A program made the position numbers and the translations under genes. A stretch of DNA of 16,114 nt, taken from assembly GCA_905205085.1 (NCBI GenBank), contig CAJLCG010000049.1, positions 1 to 16,114 of the forward strand, given 5' to 3'. The notes beneath the pieces are model-generated. The model was not told the origin of the DNA and made no database searches. It worked only from the letters and a program-made list of their open reading frames with translations. Below, in pieces: positions 1 through 5,501 of this stretch. The DNA is from an uncultured Oscillospiraceae bacterium. Its GTDB lineage: Bacteria; Bacillota; Clostridia; Oscillospirales; Oscillospiraceae. Each line of letters starts with the position of its first letter. Within the stretch, counting starts at the first letter, position 1.

Positions 1-129
1 GAGGTGGATGGTATCGGCATTGGATTATATCTGGCCCGTGAGATCATCACCATGCAGGGCGGCTATATTCTGGTGACTTCCGAAGTTGGAATGGGTTCTA
101 CCTTTTCGGTGTTCCTGCCACAAGAGTAA
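1..129 (+). CDS. Sensor histidine kinase, C-terminal end (partial)
   Basis: The reading frame is open from base 1 and stops at 127-129, giving the last 42 residues of a protein whose start lies outside the window. The residues DGIGIGLYLAREI are the G2-type glycine box of a HATPase_c domain, and GSTFSVFLP is the usual last beta strand of histidine kinases. The domain binds ATP and phosphorylates the conserved histidine. A terminator follows at once, so the kinase ends its own transcription unit. The ABC permease and ATPase follow on the same strand. A kinase next to such a transporter usually senses an antimicrobial peptide or a cell-wall antibiotic and controls the transporter; that role is inferred from context. 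The family call is secure, the ligand is unknown. Confidence 0.88.
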   Translation, partial: EVDGIGIGLYLAREIITMQGGYILVTSEVGMGSTFSVFLPQE

Positions 130-132
130 TCA

Positions 133-163
133 AGCGGCGGCCTGTGCAGGCTGCCGCTTTTTC
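133..163 (+). terminator. Rho-independent terminator after the histidine kinase
   Basis: AGCGGCGGCCTG (133-144) pairs with CAGGCTGCCGCT (147-158) through a single G-U wobble, and five T follow. It starts three bases after the kinase stop codon. It also shows that the ABC permease starts at 245, not in the open frame upstream, because that longer frame would run through the terminator. Confidence 0.85.
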
Positions 164-187
164 AAAAAAATATCACAGCATTGTTTT

Positions 188-210
188 TTAGGACATTTCT
201 GCAACAATTC
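188..210 (+). repeat. Interspersed repeat, copy 1 (upstream of permease)
   Basis: These 23 bases are identical to 3543-3565 and share the core ATTTCTGCAAYAATTC with 2692-2708. The copy lies in the 5' leader of the permease gene, 34 bases before its start codon. Unlike copies 2 and 3 it lacks an obvious long left arm. It does have the short inverted repeat ATTGTT (180-185) with AACAAT (203-208), and CAGC (210-213) with GCTG (219-222). Its function is unknown; see the finding on the repeat family. Confidence 0.75.
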
Positions 211-244
211 AGCTTTAGGCTGTAATGGAAAGGAGTTGGTGGGT

Positions 245-2665
245 ATGACTTTACCTTTTGAAAATGATACCAGACGGATTGTCAAAAAGTACGCCAAGCG
301 GAGTATCAGTCAAAGCCGGGTTAAAACACTTTTGTCTGTTTTGACCATCGCACTGGCTGTTGCCTTGCTGTCTGGTTTTGCTTTATCCGTAATTGGAATG
401 GAAACCGAAACAAAACGAGGGTTGCTTATGTCAAGTCAGATGTTATATCACAATCTGAGCGATGAGCAGATGCAGGCCCTGCGGCATGATGAAAGAATTT
501 CAGACTCAAAGATATATATGCAGGCAGCCAATACCCAGATTGAAAATTATCTGGTGATTCCTGTTTATATCGAGCAGAATGACAGCCAAATCATTATGGA
601 TGAAATTGTGGAAGGCCAGTATCCCATAGGACTTTATGATGTAGCTGTTGATAAGGCATATTTGGAGCAACTGGGACTTCCCGTGGAGTTGGGAGCAACA
701 ATCACAATCCCTTTTTATGATGGAAATACAGAAACTTTTACTGTGGTAGGCCTTACAGACAGTGGTTCCACAGAACGAGTCTACTCCCTTTTCTGTTCCA
801 AAGAATATGCAGAAGCCGGAAGCCAGTTCCAGCATTCTGTAACGGCGTTGGCCGTTCAATTCGCTTATGCCGATGAAATGTCCAAGGAAGCATTTGAAGC
901 CATGACCAAGCAAATTGAAACGGACTACGGTATCCCGGCGCAAAATTCTGATCCAAACGATGGTTTTCTCTCCTCTCTGGAACCGAAATGGGAAGATATT
1001 CAGATTGTTATGATCTTCTCTTTTGCCGTACTCTTTGTCAGTTATTTAGTGATTTACAGTATTTTCTATATTTATGTGCATAATCAGGTGCGGGAATTTG
1101 GGCAGTTGCGTACAATGGGAACAACCGCTAAACAGATTAAGAAAATTCTTCGGGTACAAGGTAGGATTTTCTGTGTTTGTGGTACAGCTTTGGGGCTGGT
1201 AATTGGTGGGATTGCAGCCTTTCTGTTCAAGCCAAACGGATGGAGCTGGAGCAATACCGCAATAACCAGCATTGTAATTTTCCTTCTTGTCTATGGCATG
1301 GTATGGCTGGCTATGAGTAAACCTGCAAAAATTGCAGGCAGCATTTCACCGATTGAGGCTGCCAAAAACACTGGATATGAGAGTTTTCCTGCTGTTTCAA
1401 AGAAGCTGCATCGGAGAATCACCCCTTTTTCGTTGGCAATTATGGGAAGTTCTCGAAACCGGAAGAAGTGGATTGTAACTGTTCTTTCGTTGGGTATTGC
1501 AGGAATCATGTTTATGGGTGGAACAACGCTGCTTTCTTCTCTGGATATGGAGCGCTTTGCAAGACATGGGCTTTTAGAATACGGAGAATTTGAAGTTGAT
1601 CTTTCCCGAAATGCGATTAAGAATGACCCGCATGGTCAAACCGGAGTCCAATTAAAGAATCCGCTGAATGAAGATTTGATACAGACCATTGCACAGATGG
1701 ATGGTGTTGCAGAAGTTTCGGAATATCAAACGTTAGAGGCAGAATTTGAATACAACGGGGTAACCAAAAAAGAAAATCTTGCCCCATTCACACCTGATCA
1801 GCAAGCCTTGTTGGAACAATATCTGGTGACTGGTACAGCTGATTACTCAACTATGGCTGAAAACCATGAGATTCTGGTACTGCGAAATGAGTATGTAGAC
1901 TACATCTATGACTGGACATTTCAAGTTGGGGACACGGTAAAGTTCCGCTGGTTTGATGGGACACAGGAGCAGGAAGCGGAGTTTCAAATTGCCGGAGAAA
2001 TTAGCGATGGTATCTTTGAAGATGAAGATGGTGGTAAACTCTTTGGAAAAACAGGATTTTTCCTAATGCCGAAAGAACTGATGAATCAAATGATGCCATC
2101 CGGCTTTAACTTCAACAGTCAGTTGCTGATTCGTATGGATGACCTTTCACATGAGCCTACCCTTCGGAAAGCAATGAATGATCTGGTTGATACCACACCG
2201 ATGGTAACAATGTTATCTCTCTATGACTCCTATCAAGACAGCGAGGCTATGTATCAGCGCACGAACCTTGTGATTTGGGGACTGTGTGGGTTCATCATGC
2301 TATTTGCAGTTATCAATCTGGTAAATACACTGATTGCTACGACACTCTCCCGCAAACATGAATTTTCCGTTCTGCGTTCCGTTGGTATGGCGAAAAAGCA
2401 GTTACGGCAGACAGTACAATGTGAAGGTATCCTGCTGGCTTTTTGGAACATTTGTATTACTGTACTGATTGGAACTGGGGTCGGTTATGGAATTGTTCGC
2501 TATCTGAATTATGTTGGCGACGATACTTGGGTGTGGCATTTCCCAGCAGTATATTTTGTTGGATATATGATAGTGGCAATTTTACTTCCTGTTTTGATTG
2601 CTGCAGCTCTGATTCATCTTTTGGAGAAAAAGTCTATTGTGCAGCAGTTGAGAGAGATAGATTGA
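245..2665 (+). CDS. FtsX-type ABC transporter permease (806 aa)
   Basis: This is the membrane subunit of an ABC transporter of the FtsX/MacB/BceB type, most likely handling a peptide or cell-wall-active compound. The start at 245 has AAAGGAG 8-9 bases upstream; the frame is open further upstream but would cross the kinase terminator. Eight hydrophobic segments are visible, at about residues 29-50, 252-278, 306-328, 336-358, 408-432, 674-701, 727-753 and 763-793. Two large extracytoplasmic domains lie between segments 1 and 2 (about 200 aa) and between segments 5 and 6 (about 240 aa). This is a duplicated FtsX topology. The motifs REFGQLRTMG and HEFSVLRSVGM, after helices 2 and 6, are the cytoplasmic coupling segments typical of FtsX domains. 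The ATPase gene follows after 80 bases. The class is secure, the substrate is not. Confidence 0.9.
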   Translation: MTLPFENDTRRIVKKYAKRSISQSRVKTLLSVLTIALAVALLSGFALSVIGMETETKRGLLMSSQMLYHNLSDEQMQALRHDERISDSKIYMQAANTQIENYLVIPVYIEQNDSQIIMDEIVEGQYPIGLYDVAVDKAYLEQLGLPVELGATITIPFYDGNTETFTVVGLTDSGSTERVYSLFCSKEYAEAGSQFQHSVTALAVQFAYADEMSKEAFEAMTKQIETDYGIPAQNSDPNDGFLSSLEPKWEDIQIVMIFSFAVLFVSYLVIYSIFYIYVHNQVREFGQLRTMGTTAKQIKKILRVQGRIFCVCGTALGLVIGGIAAFLFKPNGWSWSNTAITSIVIFLLVYGMVWLAMSKPAKIAGSISPIEAAKNTGYESFPAVSKKLHRRITPFSLAIMGSSRNRKKWIVTVLSLGIAGIMFMGGTTLLSSLDMERFARHGLLEYGEFEVDLSRNAIKNDPHGQTGVQLKNPLNEDLIQTIAQMDGVAEVSEYQTLEAEFEYNGVTKKENLAPFTPDQQALLEQYLVTGTADYSTMAENHEILVLRNEYVDYIYDWTFQVGDTVKFRWFDGTQEQEAEFQIAGEISDGIFEDEDGGKLFGKTGFFLMPKELMNQMMPSGFNFNSQLLIRMDDLSHEPTLRKAMNDLVDTTPMVTMLSLYDSYQDSEAMYQRTNLVIWGLCGFIMLFAVINLVNTLIATTLSRKHEFSVLRSVGMAKKQLRQTVQCEGILLAFWNICITVLIGTGVGYGIVRYLNYVGDDTWVWHFPAVYFVGYMIVAILLPVLIAAALIHLLEKKSIVQQLREID

Positions 2666-2675
2666 GCAATTAGGT

Positions 2676-2720
2676 TACCCTAAAACTGAAGCATTTCTGC
2701 AATAATTCAGTTTTAGAGTA
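2676..2720 (+). repeat. Interspersed palindromic repeat, copy 2
   Basis: Arms at 2676-2690 and 2706-2720 match as an inverted repeat at 14 of 15 positions (CTAAAACTGAA with TTCAGTTTTAG, then TAC with GTA beyond one mismatch). The 15-base loop holds the shared core ATTTCTGCAATAA. The copy begins ten bases after the permease stop and ends before the ATPase ribosome binding site. It may fold in the mRNA and set the permease-to-ATPase ratio. No T-run follows, so it does not look like a terminator. Confidence 0.75.
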
Positions 2721-2745
2721 CTTCTATTAGAGAGGCGGTATTCTT

Positions 2746-3411
2746 ATGAGTATATTACAGACAACTGATCTGAAAAAATATTATGGCACCGAACCGAACA
2801 TCACTCGTGCCCTGGACGGTGTGACCTTTTCGGTAGAGGAAGGAGAGTTTGTTGCTGTGGTCGGCACATCCGGTTCCGGCAAATCCACCCTGCTGCACAT
2901 GATGGGTGGTCTGGATACCCCAACTTCCGGTAGCGTTATGGTGAGAGATAAGGAATTGGCGAAGATGAACGACGAGCAGCTTACCATCTTTCGCCGTAGG
3001 AACATCGGCTTTGTGTTCCAGAACTATAATCTGGTGCCGATCTTGAATGTGTATGAAAACATTGTCCTGCCCGTAGAGCTGGATGGCGATACCGTAGACA
3101 AGAAATTTATGGACGAAGTCGTGAAGATGCTGGGCCTTCAGGACAAACTCCAAAATATGCCCAACAACCTGTCTGGCGGGCAGCAACAGCGTGTGGCGAT
3201 TGCCCGCGCCCTGGTGTCCAAACCGGCCATTGTTCTGGCCGACGAGCCCACCGGCAATCTGGACAGCAAAACCAGCGCCGATGTTCTGGGCCTGCTCCAG
3301 CGTACCAGCCGGGAGTTCAATCAGACGCTTGTGATGATTACCCACAACAATGAGATCGCCCAGCTTGCCGATCGAATCGTGCGCATTGAGGACGGAAAAA
3401 TCAAGGCGTAA
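2746..3411 (+). CDS. ABC transporter ATP-binding protein (221 aa)
   Basis: This is the cytoplasmic ATPase that powers the upstream permease. All motifs are present and in order: Walker A GTSGSGKST (40-48), Q-loop glutamine at 92, signature LSGGQ (142-146), Walker B with D166-E167 in VLADEPTGNLD, and H-loop histidine 200. The length and the NLD-S D-loop are those of the LolD/MacB/BceA subfamily, which pairs with FtsX-type permeases. A ribosome binding site, AGAGAGG, lies eight bases before ATG. The order permease then ATPase is less usual than the reverse. GC is higher than in the permease gene, which suggests different histories for the two genes or strong codon selection on the ATPase. Confidence 0.95.
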   Translation: MSILQTTDLKKYYGTEPNITRALDGVTFSVEEGEFVAVVGTSGSGKSTLLHMMGGLDTPTSGSVMVRDKELAKMNDEQLTIFRRRNIGFVFQNYNLVPILNVYENIVLPVELDGDTVDKKFMDEVVKMLGLQDKLQNMPNNLSGGQQQRVAIARALVSKPAIVLADEPTGNLDSKTSADVLGLLQRTSREFNQTLVMITHNNEIAQLADRIVRIEDGKIKA

Positions 3412-3424
3412 GGATGGATGCAGC

Positions 3425-3453
3425 ATGACACCTACCATTTGAAAATGATATGA
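3425..3453 (+). pseudogene. Possible vestige of a second permease start
   Basis: Fourteen bases after the ATPase stop, ATGACACCTACC is followed by TTTGAAAATGATA. This resembles the start of the permease gene (ATGACTTTACC then TTTGAAAATGATA, 245-269). Here the frame hits a stop after five codons. A permease gene following its ATPase may once have stood here and been deleted. The shared 13-mer alone could be chance, so the call is weak; the position directly behind an ATPase is what makes it worth noting. Confidence 0.3.
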
Positions 3454-3490
3454 GCGTAATACTACATGGTCTTGTGATGGATTTTTGAAT

Positions 3491-3577
3491 TACTACAAAA
3501 ATGAAGCAATTCAGGCCGTTATCCTGTCGAAAAAAGTCAGCGTTAGGACATTTCTGCAACAATTCGATTTTATAGTA
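3491..3577 (+). repeat. Interspersed palindromic repeat, copy 3 (expanded)
   Basis: Terminal arms TACTACAAAAATGAA (3491-3505) and TTCGATTTTATAGTA (3563-3577) match as an inverted repeat at 12 of 15 positions. The right half holds 3543-3565, identical to copy 1. Against copy 2 this copy carries about 42 extra bases between the left arm and the core. It lies about 80 bases after the ATPase stop, in a stretch without a convincing gene. The layout resembles a small miniature-element or palindromic-unit family inside the ICE. Confidence 0.65.
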
Positions 3578-3673
3578 TTGGTAAAGCCAAATATATAATA
3601 CTATCTGCCCGGCGGCAGAAAAGAAAAAAACCGACGCTGGGCAGTCCAATTTCTATGCTCAAAATATAATTTT

Positions 3674-3712
3674 AGCGGCGGTTTTGAGAAATCAAGGCCG
3701 CCGCTTCTTTTT
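3674..3712 (+). terminator. Rho-independent terminator closing the ABC operon
   Basis: AGCGGCGGTTTTGA (3674-3687) pairs with TCAAGGCCGCCGCT (3692-3705) as a 14-bp stem with two central T-G wobbles and a GAAA loop. TTCTTTTT follows. It is the first strong terminator after the ATPase and separates the cargo from the integration module. Confidence 0.8.
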
Positions 3713-3777
3713 GTCCGAAGGCTCACGACGACCCTACACCTTGCAATCTTGCACGGCGGCAATAGGAGGATGCCGCC

Positions 3778-3879
3778 ATGTGCTACAAAGCCTTTCGACA
3801 TAAAACGACAAGAGCCATCTTGTCAAAAAAAGTCTGTTCCCATTATCGAGATATTCCGGCCATGAAGATGAACAGTTAA
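3778..3879 (+). CDS. Small leader ORF (33 aa), unrecognised
   Basis: The ORF begins MCYKAFRHKTTRAIL, is rich in basic residues, and has a clear AGGAGG ribosome binding site at 3764-3769. That site sits in the loop of a perfect six-base-pair hairpin (GGCGGC 3755-3760 with GCCGCC 3772-3777), which could limit translation. No domain or membrane segment is visible and I recognise no family. It lies between two terminators and 213 bases upstream of the sigma-like gene. A regulatory leader peptide for that gene is therefore plausible, as with tet(M) in Tn916. It could also be a remnant or chance. Confidence 0.35.
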   Translation: MCYKAFRHKTTRAILSKKVCSHYRDIPAMKMNS

Positions 3880-3908
3880 ATCATGTAAATATTTCTGTCA
3901 ATTCCTTT

Positions 3909-3942
3909 GCGCCTGTCCGCATTTTGCGGATGGGCGCTTTTT
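3909..3942 (+). terminator. Terminator or attenuator before the sigma-like gene
   Basis: GCGCCTGTCCGC (3909-3920) pairs with GCGGATGGGCGC (3926-3937), a 12-bp stem with two G-U wobbles, a five-base loop and five T. It lies 29 bases after the small leader ORF and 151 bases before the sigma-like gene. Transcripts started upstream must read through it to reach that gene, which fits attenuation control. Confidence 0.8.
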
Positions 3943-4092
3943 GCCGTTTATGTGGGCCTTCGTCACCTGACGGAACCTTTCATAAAAATTTCTTTCCTTT
4001 CCAGGTTGCCAAAATCGCAAGTCTTGGATTACTGAGGCGAAAGGGAGGAAATCACCACCCCGCACCTGTGCGGCGCGAAGGGAGGTGAGAAT

Positions 4093-4527
4093 ATGAAAGA
4101 CTCCTATGAGCAACGCATTCAAAATCAGTTTGGCGCCTTCTGCGTCAGGGTTTTGAAGAATGAGGCCCGGCATATCCAACGTGACTATGCCAACCTTCTG
4201 GATCAGGAAAAATCTTTGGACGAGCTGACAGCCTCCGAGCTAGAGCAAACTGCCGTGTGGGACGATTACTTTATGGACGAGCATGTCTTTGAAGTATTGG
4301 GACTTTCGGTAGTCGTGACCGGGAATGTCCTGGCTGATGCGTTAGCGCAGTTGCCGGAAGGCAAGCGGGATGTGATCCTGCTGTCCTACTTCCTGGGTAT
4401 GACGGATCGAGAAATCAGCGAAAAGCTGCATATCGTCCATCAGACTGTATCCAAGCGGCGGCTCGTTACCCTGAAAGAATTGTACGAATATCTGGTAAAG
4501 GAGGGATTTGAATGGCCGGACATGTAA
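4093..4527 (+). CDS. Sigma-70-like factor of conjugative transposon type (144 aa)
   Basis: The C-terminal half (about 80-135) is a sigma region 4 domain: LPEGKRDVILLSYFLGMTDREI followed by a helix-turn-helix recognition helix around 113-124 (VHQTVSKRR). Region 2 is absent or unrecognisable in the N-terminal half. That is typical of the short sigma-like regulators found just before the HTH_16 gene in Tn916/Tn1549-type elements. It probably controls element genes such as xis, int or transfer functions. A good GGGAGGTG site lies six bases before ATG. The hairpin CCGCAC-CT-GTGCGG at 4060-4073 lies just upstream. The next gene starts inside the last 16 bases, so the two are translationally coupled. 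Confidence 0.88.
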   Translation: MKDSYEQRIQNQFGAFCVRVLKNEARHIQRDYANLLDQEKSLDELTASELEQTAVWDDYFMDEHVFEVLGLSVVVTGNVLADALAQLPEGKRDVILLSYFLGMTDREISEKLHIVHQTVSKRRLVTLKELYEYLVKEGFEWPDM

Positions 4528-4751
4528 AGTCTATTCCGGTGCCTGTGATTCTGGCAGCCATGAACGGTGACGAGAATGCTCTCGCTGCTGTCGTCGCTCA
4601 TTATCAGAAGTACATTCGGGCTCTCGCCACCAGACCGGTGAAGGACGAGTATGGCAACGAATACCTGTATGTTGACGAAGATATGCGGCTCAGGCTGGAA
4701 ACAAAGCTGATACATAGCATCGTGACGAGCTTCAAGGTGCTGCCGGTCTAA
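4512..4751 (+). CDS. Conjugative-transposon helix-turn-helix protein, HTH_16 type (79 aa)
   Basis: The opening VPVILAAMNGDENALAAVVAHY and the later YIRALATR are the hallmark of the HTH_16 family of Tn916-like elements. The protein is a small cytoplasmic DNA-binding regulator of usual length. It overlaps the sigma-like gene by 16 bases and has its own AAAGGAGGG site inside that gene, so the pair form one regulatory unit. The C-terminal part with YLYVDEDMRLRLETKL is also typical of the family. Its target sites are not known. Confidence 0.88.
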   Translation: MAGHVKSIPVPVILAAMNGDENALAAVVAHYQKYIRALATRPVKDEYGNEYLYVDEDMRLRLETKLIHSIVTSFKVLPV

Positions 4752-4753
4752 AG

Positions 4754-4793
4754 TTGTTGGGGCAAGTTTCGCTCCCTTTCCTTGCCCCAACAA
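4754..4793. repeat. Perfect 13-bp hairpin after the HTH gene
   Basis: TTGTTGGGGCAAG (4754-4766) pairs perfectly with CTTGCCCCAACAA (4781-4793) around a 14-base loop. It begins three bases after the HTH_16 stop. No T-run follows on either side, so it is a weak terminator at best. It could stabilise the mRNA end or be a protein-binding site of the element. Confidence 0.7.
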
Positions 4794-4816
4794 TCCAGCA
4801 GCGGAGTCCATGATCC

Positions 4817-4846
4817 TTGACAAAGAAAGCCTACGGGCAGCATAAG
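4817..4846 (+). promoter_or_regulatory. Predicted promoter of the structured RNA segment
   Basis: A perfect -35 box TTGACA (4817-4822) and an 18-base spacer lead to CATAAG (4841-4846), which matches four of six -10 positions. Transcription would begin near 4853, at the left edge of a GC-rich segment with no gene. The -10 is weak, so this is a candidate only. Confidence 0.45.
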
Positions 4847-4852
4847 GCAGAC

Positions 4853-5116
4853 GGATACGATCTGTCTGTGTGGAGCCGGTTGGCCGGTGCGCCATGACCC
4901 TGTTGCAAGTCCGCAGGACGGGACCCCTACCAAACAGGTGAGCGACAAAACCAGGCCGCAAAACAGGTGTGGCAGCCTGTGGGCGAGGATACGCAGACAG
5001 GATAATGAGACTCCCGCGTTGAACGCCCTCAAAGCATTGCGCGGCGCACCCATCAGCATGGGCCGGGGTGAGATTCCCGTGGAGCTGCTTGCCGGCAGCC
5101 GTCCGTTTTTTGCCTC
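4853..5116 (+). ncRNA. Putative structured RNA between HTH gene and xis
   Basis: This GC-rich segment of about 260 bases has no convincing reading frame but shows much pairing. The 8-bp long-range helix GGTGCGCC (4886-4893) with GGCGCACC (5043-5050) closes a large domain. Local hairpins include GTCC-GCA-GGAC (4909-4919), CCTGT with ACAGG (4976-5000 area), GCGT-TGA-ACGC (about 5016-5026) and CCCAT-CAGC-ATGGG (about 5050-5062). AAACAGGTG occurs twice, at 4932 and 4961. The segment ends in GCTGC/GCAGC (5084-5099) reinforced by GGA/TCC, then GTTTTTT (5105-5111), a terminator-like 3' end. A candidate promoter precedes it. It could instead be an untranslated leader of xis, a truncated group II intron, or a transfer-related DNA structure. 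Confidence 0.5.
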
Positions 5117-5147
5117 ATTAATTTTCAGATAAATCTTCTGCTTTTCT

Positions 5148-5168
5148 GTTTACGGATAATTCGTAAAC
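5148..5168. promoter_or_regulatory. Inverted repeat upstream of xis, possible protein-binding site
   Basis: GTTTACG (5148-5154) and CGTAAAC (5162-5168) form a perfect 7-bp inverted repeat with an AT-rich seven-base centre. It lies 14 bases before the predicted xis -35 box. Position and symmetry fit an operator for the sigma-like, HTH_16 or Xis protein. No binding protein can be named from sequence. Confidence 0.45.
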
Positions 5169-5181
5169 TTTCCATTAGCAG

Positions 5182-5210
5182 CAGACAAACCCGAAACGGC
5201 GCGGTACAAT
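5182..5210 (+). promoter_or_regulatory. Predicted promoter for xis-int
   Basis: CAGACA (5182-5187), a 17-base spacer and TACAAT (5205-5210) form a plausible sigma-A promoter. The -10 matches five of six positions, the -35 four of six. Transcription would start near 5217, shortly before a ten-codon ORF and then xis. Confidence 0.5.
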
Positions 5211-5256
5211 GAGGGTGGAAGTTATGAATGAACACCCTTTTGCGTGCCGTTTCTGA
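5193..5256 (+). promoter_or_regulatory. Nested inverted repeat with ten-codon mini-ORF before xis
   Basis: Outer arms GAAACGGCGCG (5193-5203) and CGTGCCGTTTC (5243-5253) match at 10 of 11 positions. Inside them AGGGTG (5212-5217) pairs with CACCCT (5233-5238). Between the inner arms lies ATG of a ten-codon ORF (MNEHPFACRF, 5224-5256) with GGGTGG ahead of it, and the ORF stops 17 bases before the xis start. The structure spans the -10 region and the leader. It could act as a cruciform in DNA or a hairpin in RNA, controlling xis through the mini-ORF. Confidence 0.45.
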
Positions 5257-5273
5257 CAGGAAAGGAGGCTGCT

Positions 5274-5480
5274 GTGTCAGAGATTCAGAACGGTACGGAG
5301 AGAAGGCCTTTGGAGTGCCGCACCTATACGGTCAGTGAGATTGCCCGGATATTAGGTGTCAGCCGGACACAGGCATACCGTCTTGTGCAGGAGGGCCTTT
5401 TCAAAAGCGTACGAATTGGTAACGCCATACGAATTCCCAAGGGGTCGTTTGACAAGTGGCTGGAGCCGCTTGACCTGTGA
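5274..5480 (+). CDS. xis: Excisionase, MerR-like helix-turn-helix (68 aa)
   Basis: This small DNA-binding protein bends DNA at the element ends and directs the integrase towards excision. The motif YTVSEIARILGVSRTQAYRL is the winged-helix motif of the excisionase family, followed by the wing VRIGNAIRIPKGSFDKWL; total length is normal. The GTG at 5274 is chosen as start because AAAGGAGG (5261-5268) sits five bases before it. The upstream GTG at 5244 has no such site. The integrase gene begins 21 bases after its stop, so the two are one operon. A candidate promoter and a nested inverted repeat precede it. Confidence 0.88.
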   Translation: MSEIQNGTERRPLECRTYTVSEIARILGVSRTQAYRLVQEGLFKSVRIGNAIRIPKGSFDKWLEPLDL

Positions 5481-5501
5481 CATCAGAAAGGAAGGTTCGT
5501 T

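Noticed and set aside
86..244. Longer start for the ABC permease
   Set aside because: The extra 53 codons overlap the kinase gene end and its terminator. The ATG at 245 has a proper ribosome binding site.
4886..5060. Group II intron 5' end (GTGCG start with a basal helix)
   Set aside because: No reverse transcriptase gene and no domain V are present, and the match is only to the short GUGYG consensus. A truncated intron cannot be fully excluded.
4748..5132. Small open frames on both strands across the segment between the HTH_16 gene and xis
   Set aside because: None has a good ribosome binding site or a recognisable motif. The pairing pattern favours an RNA.
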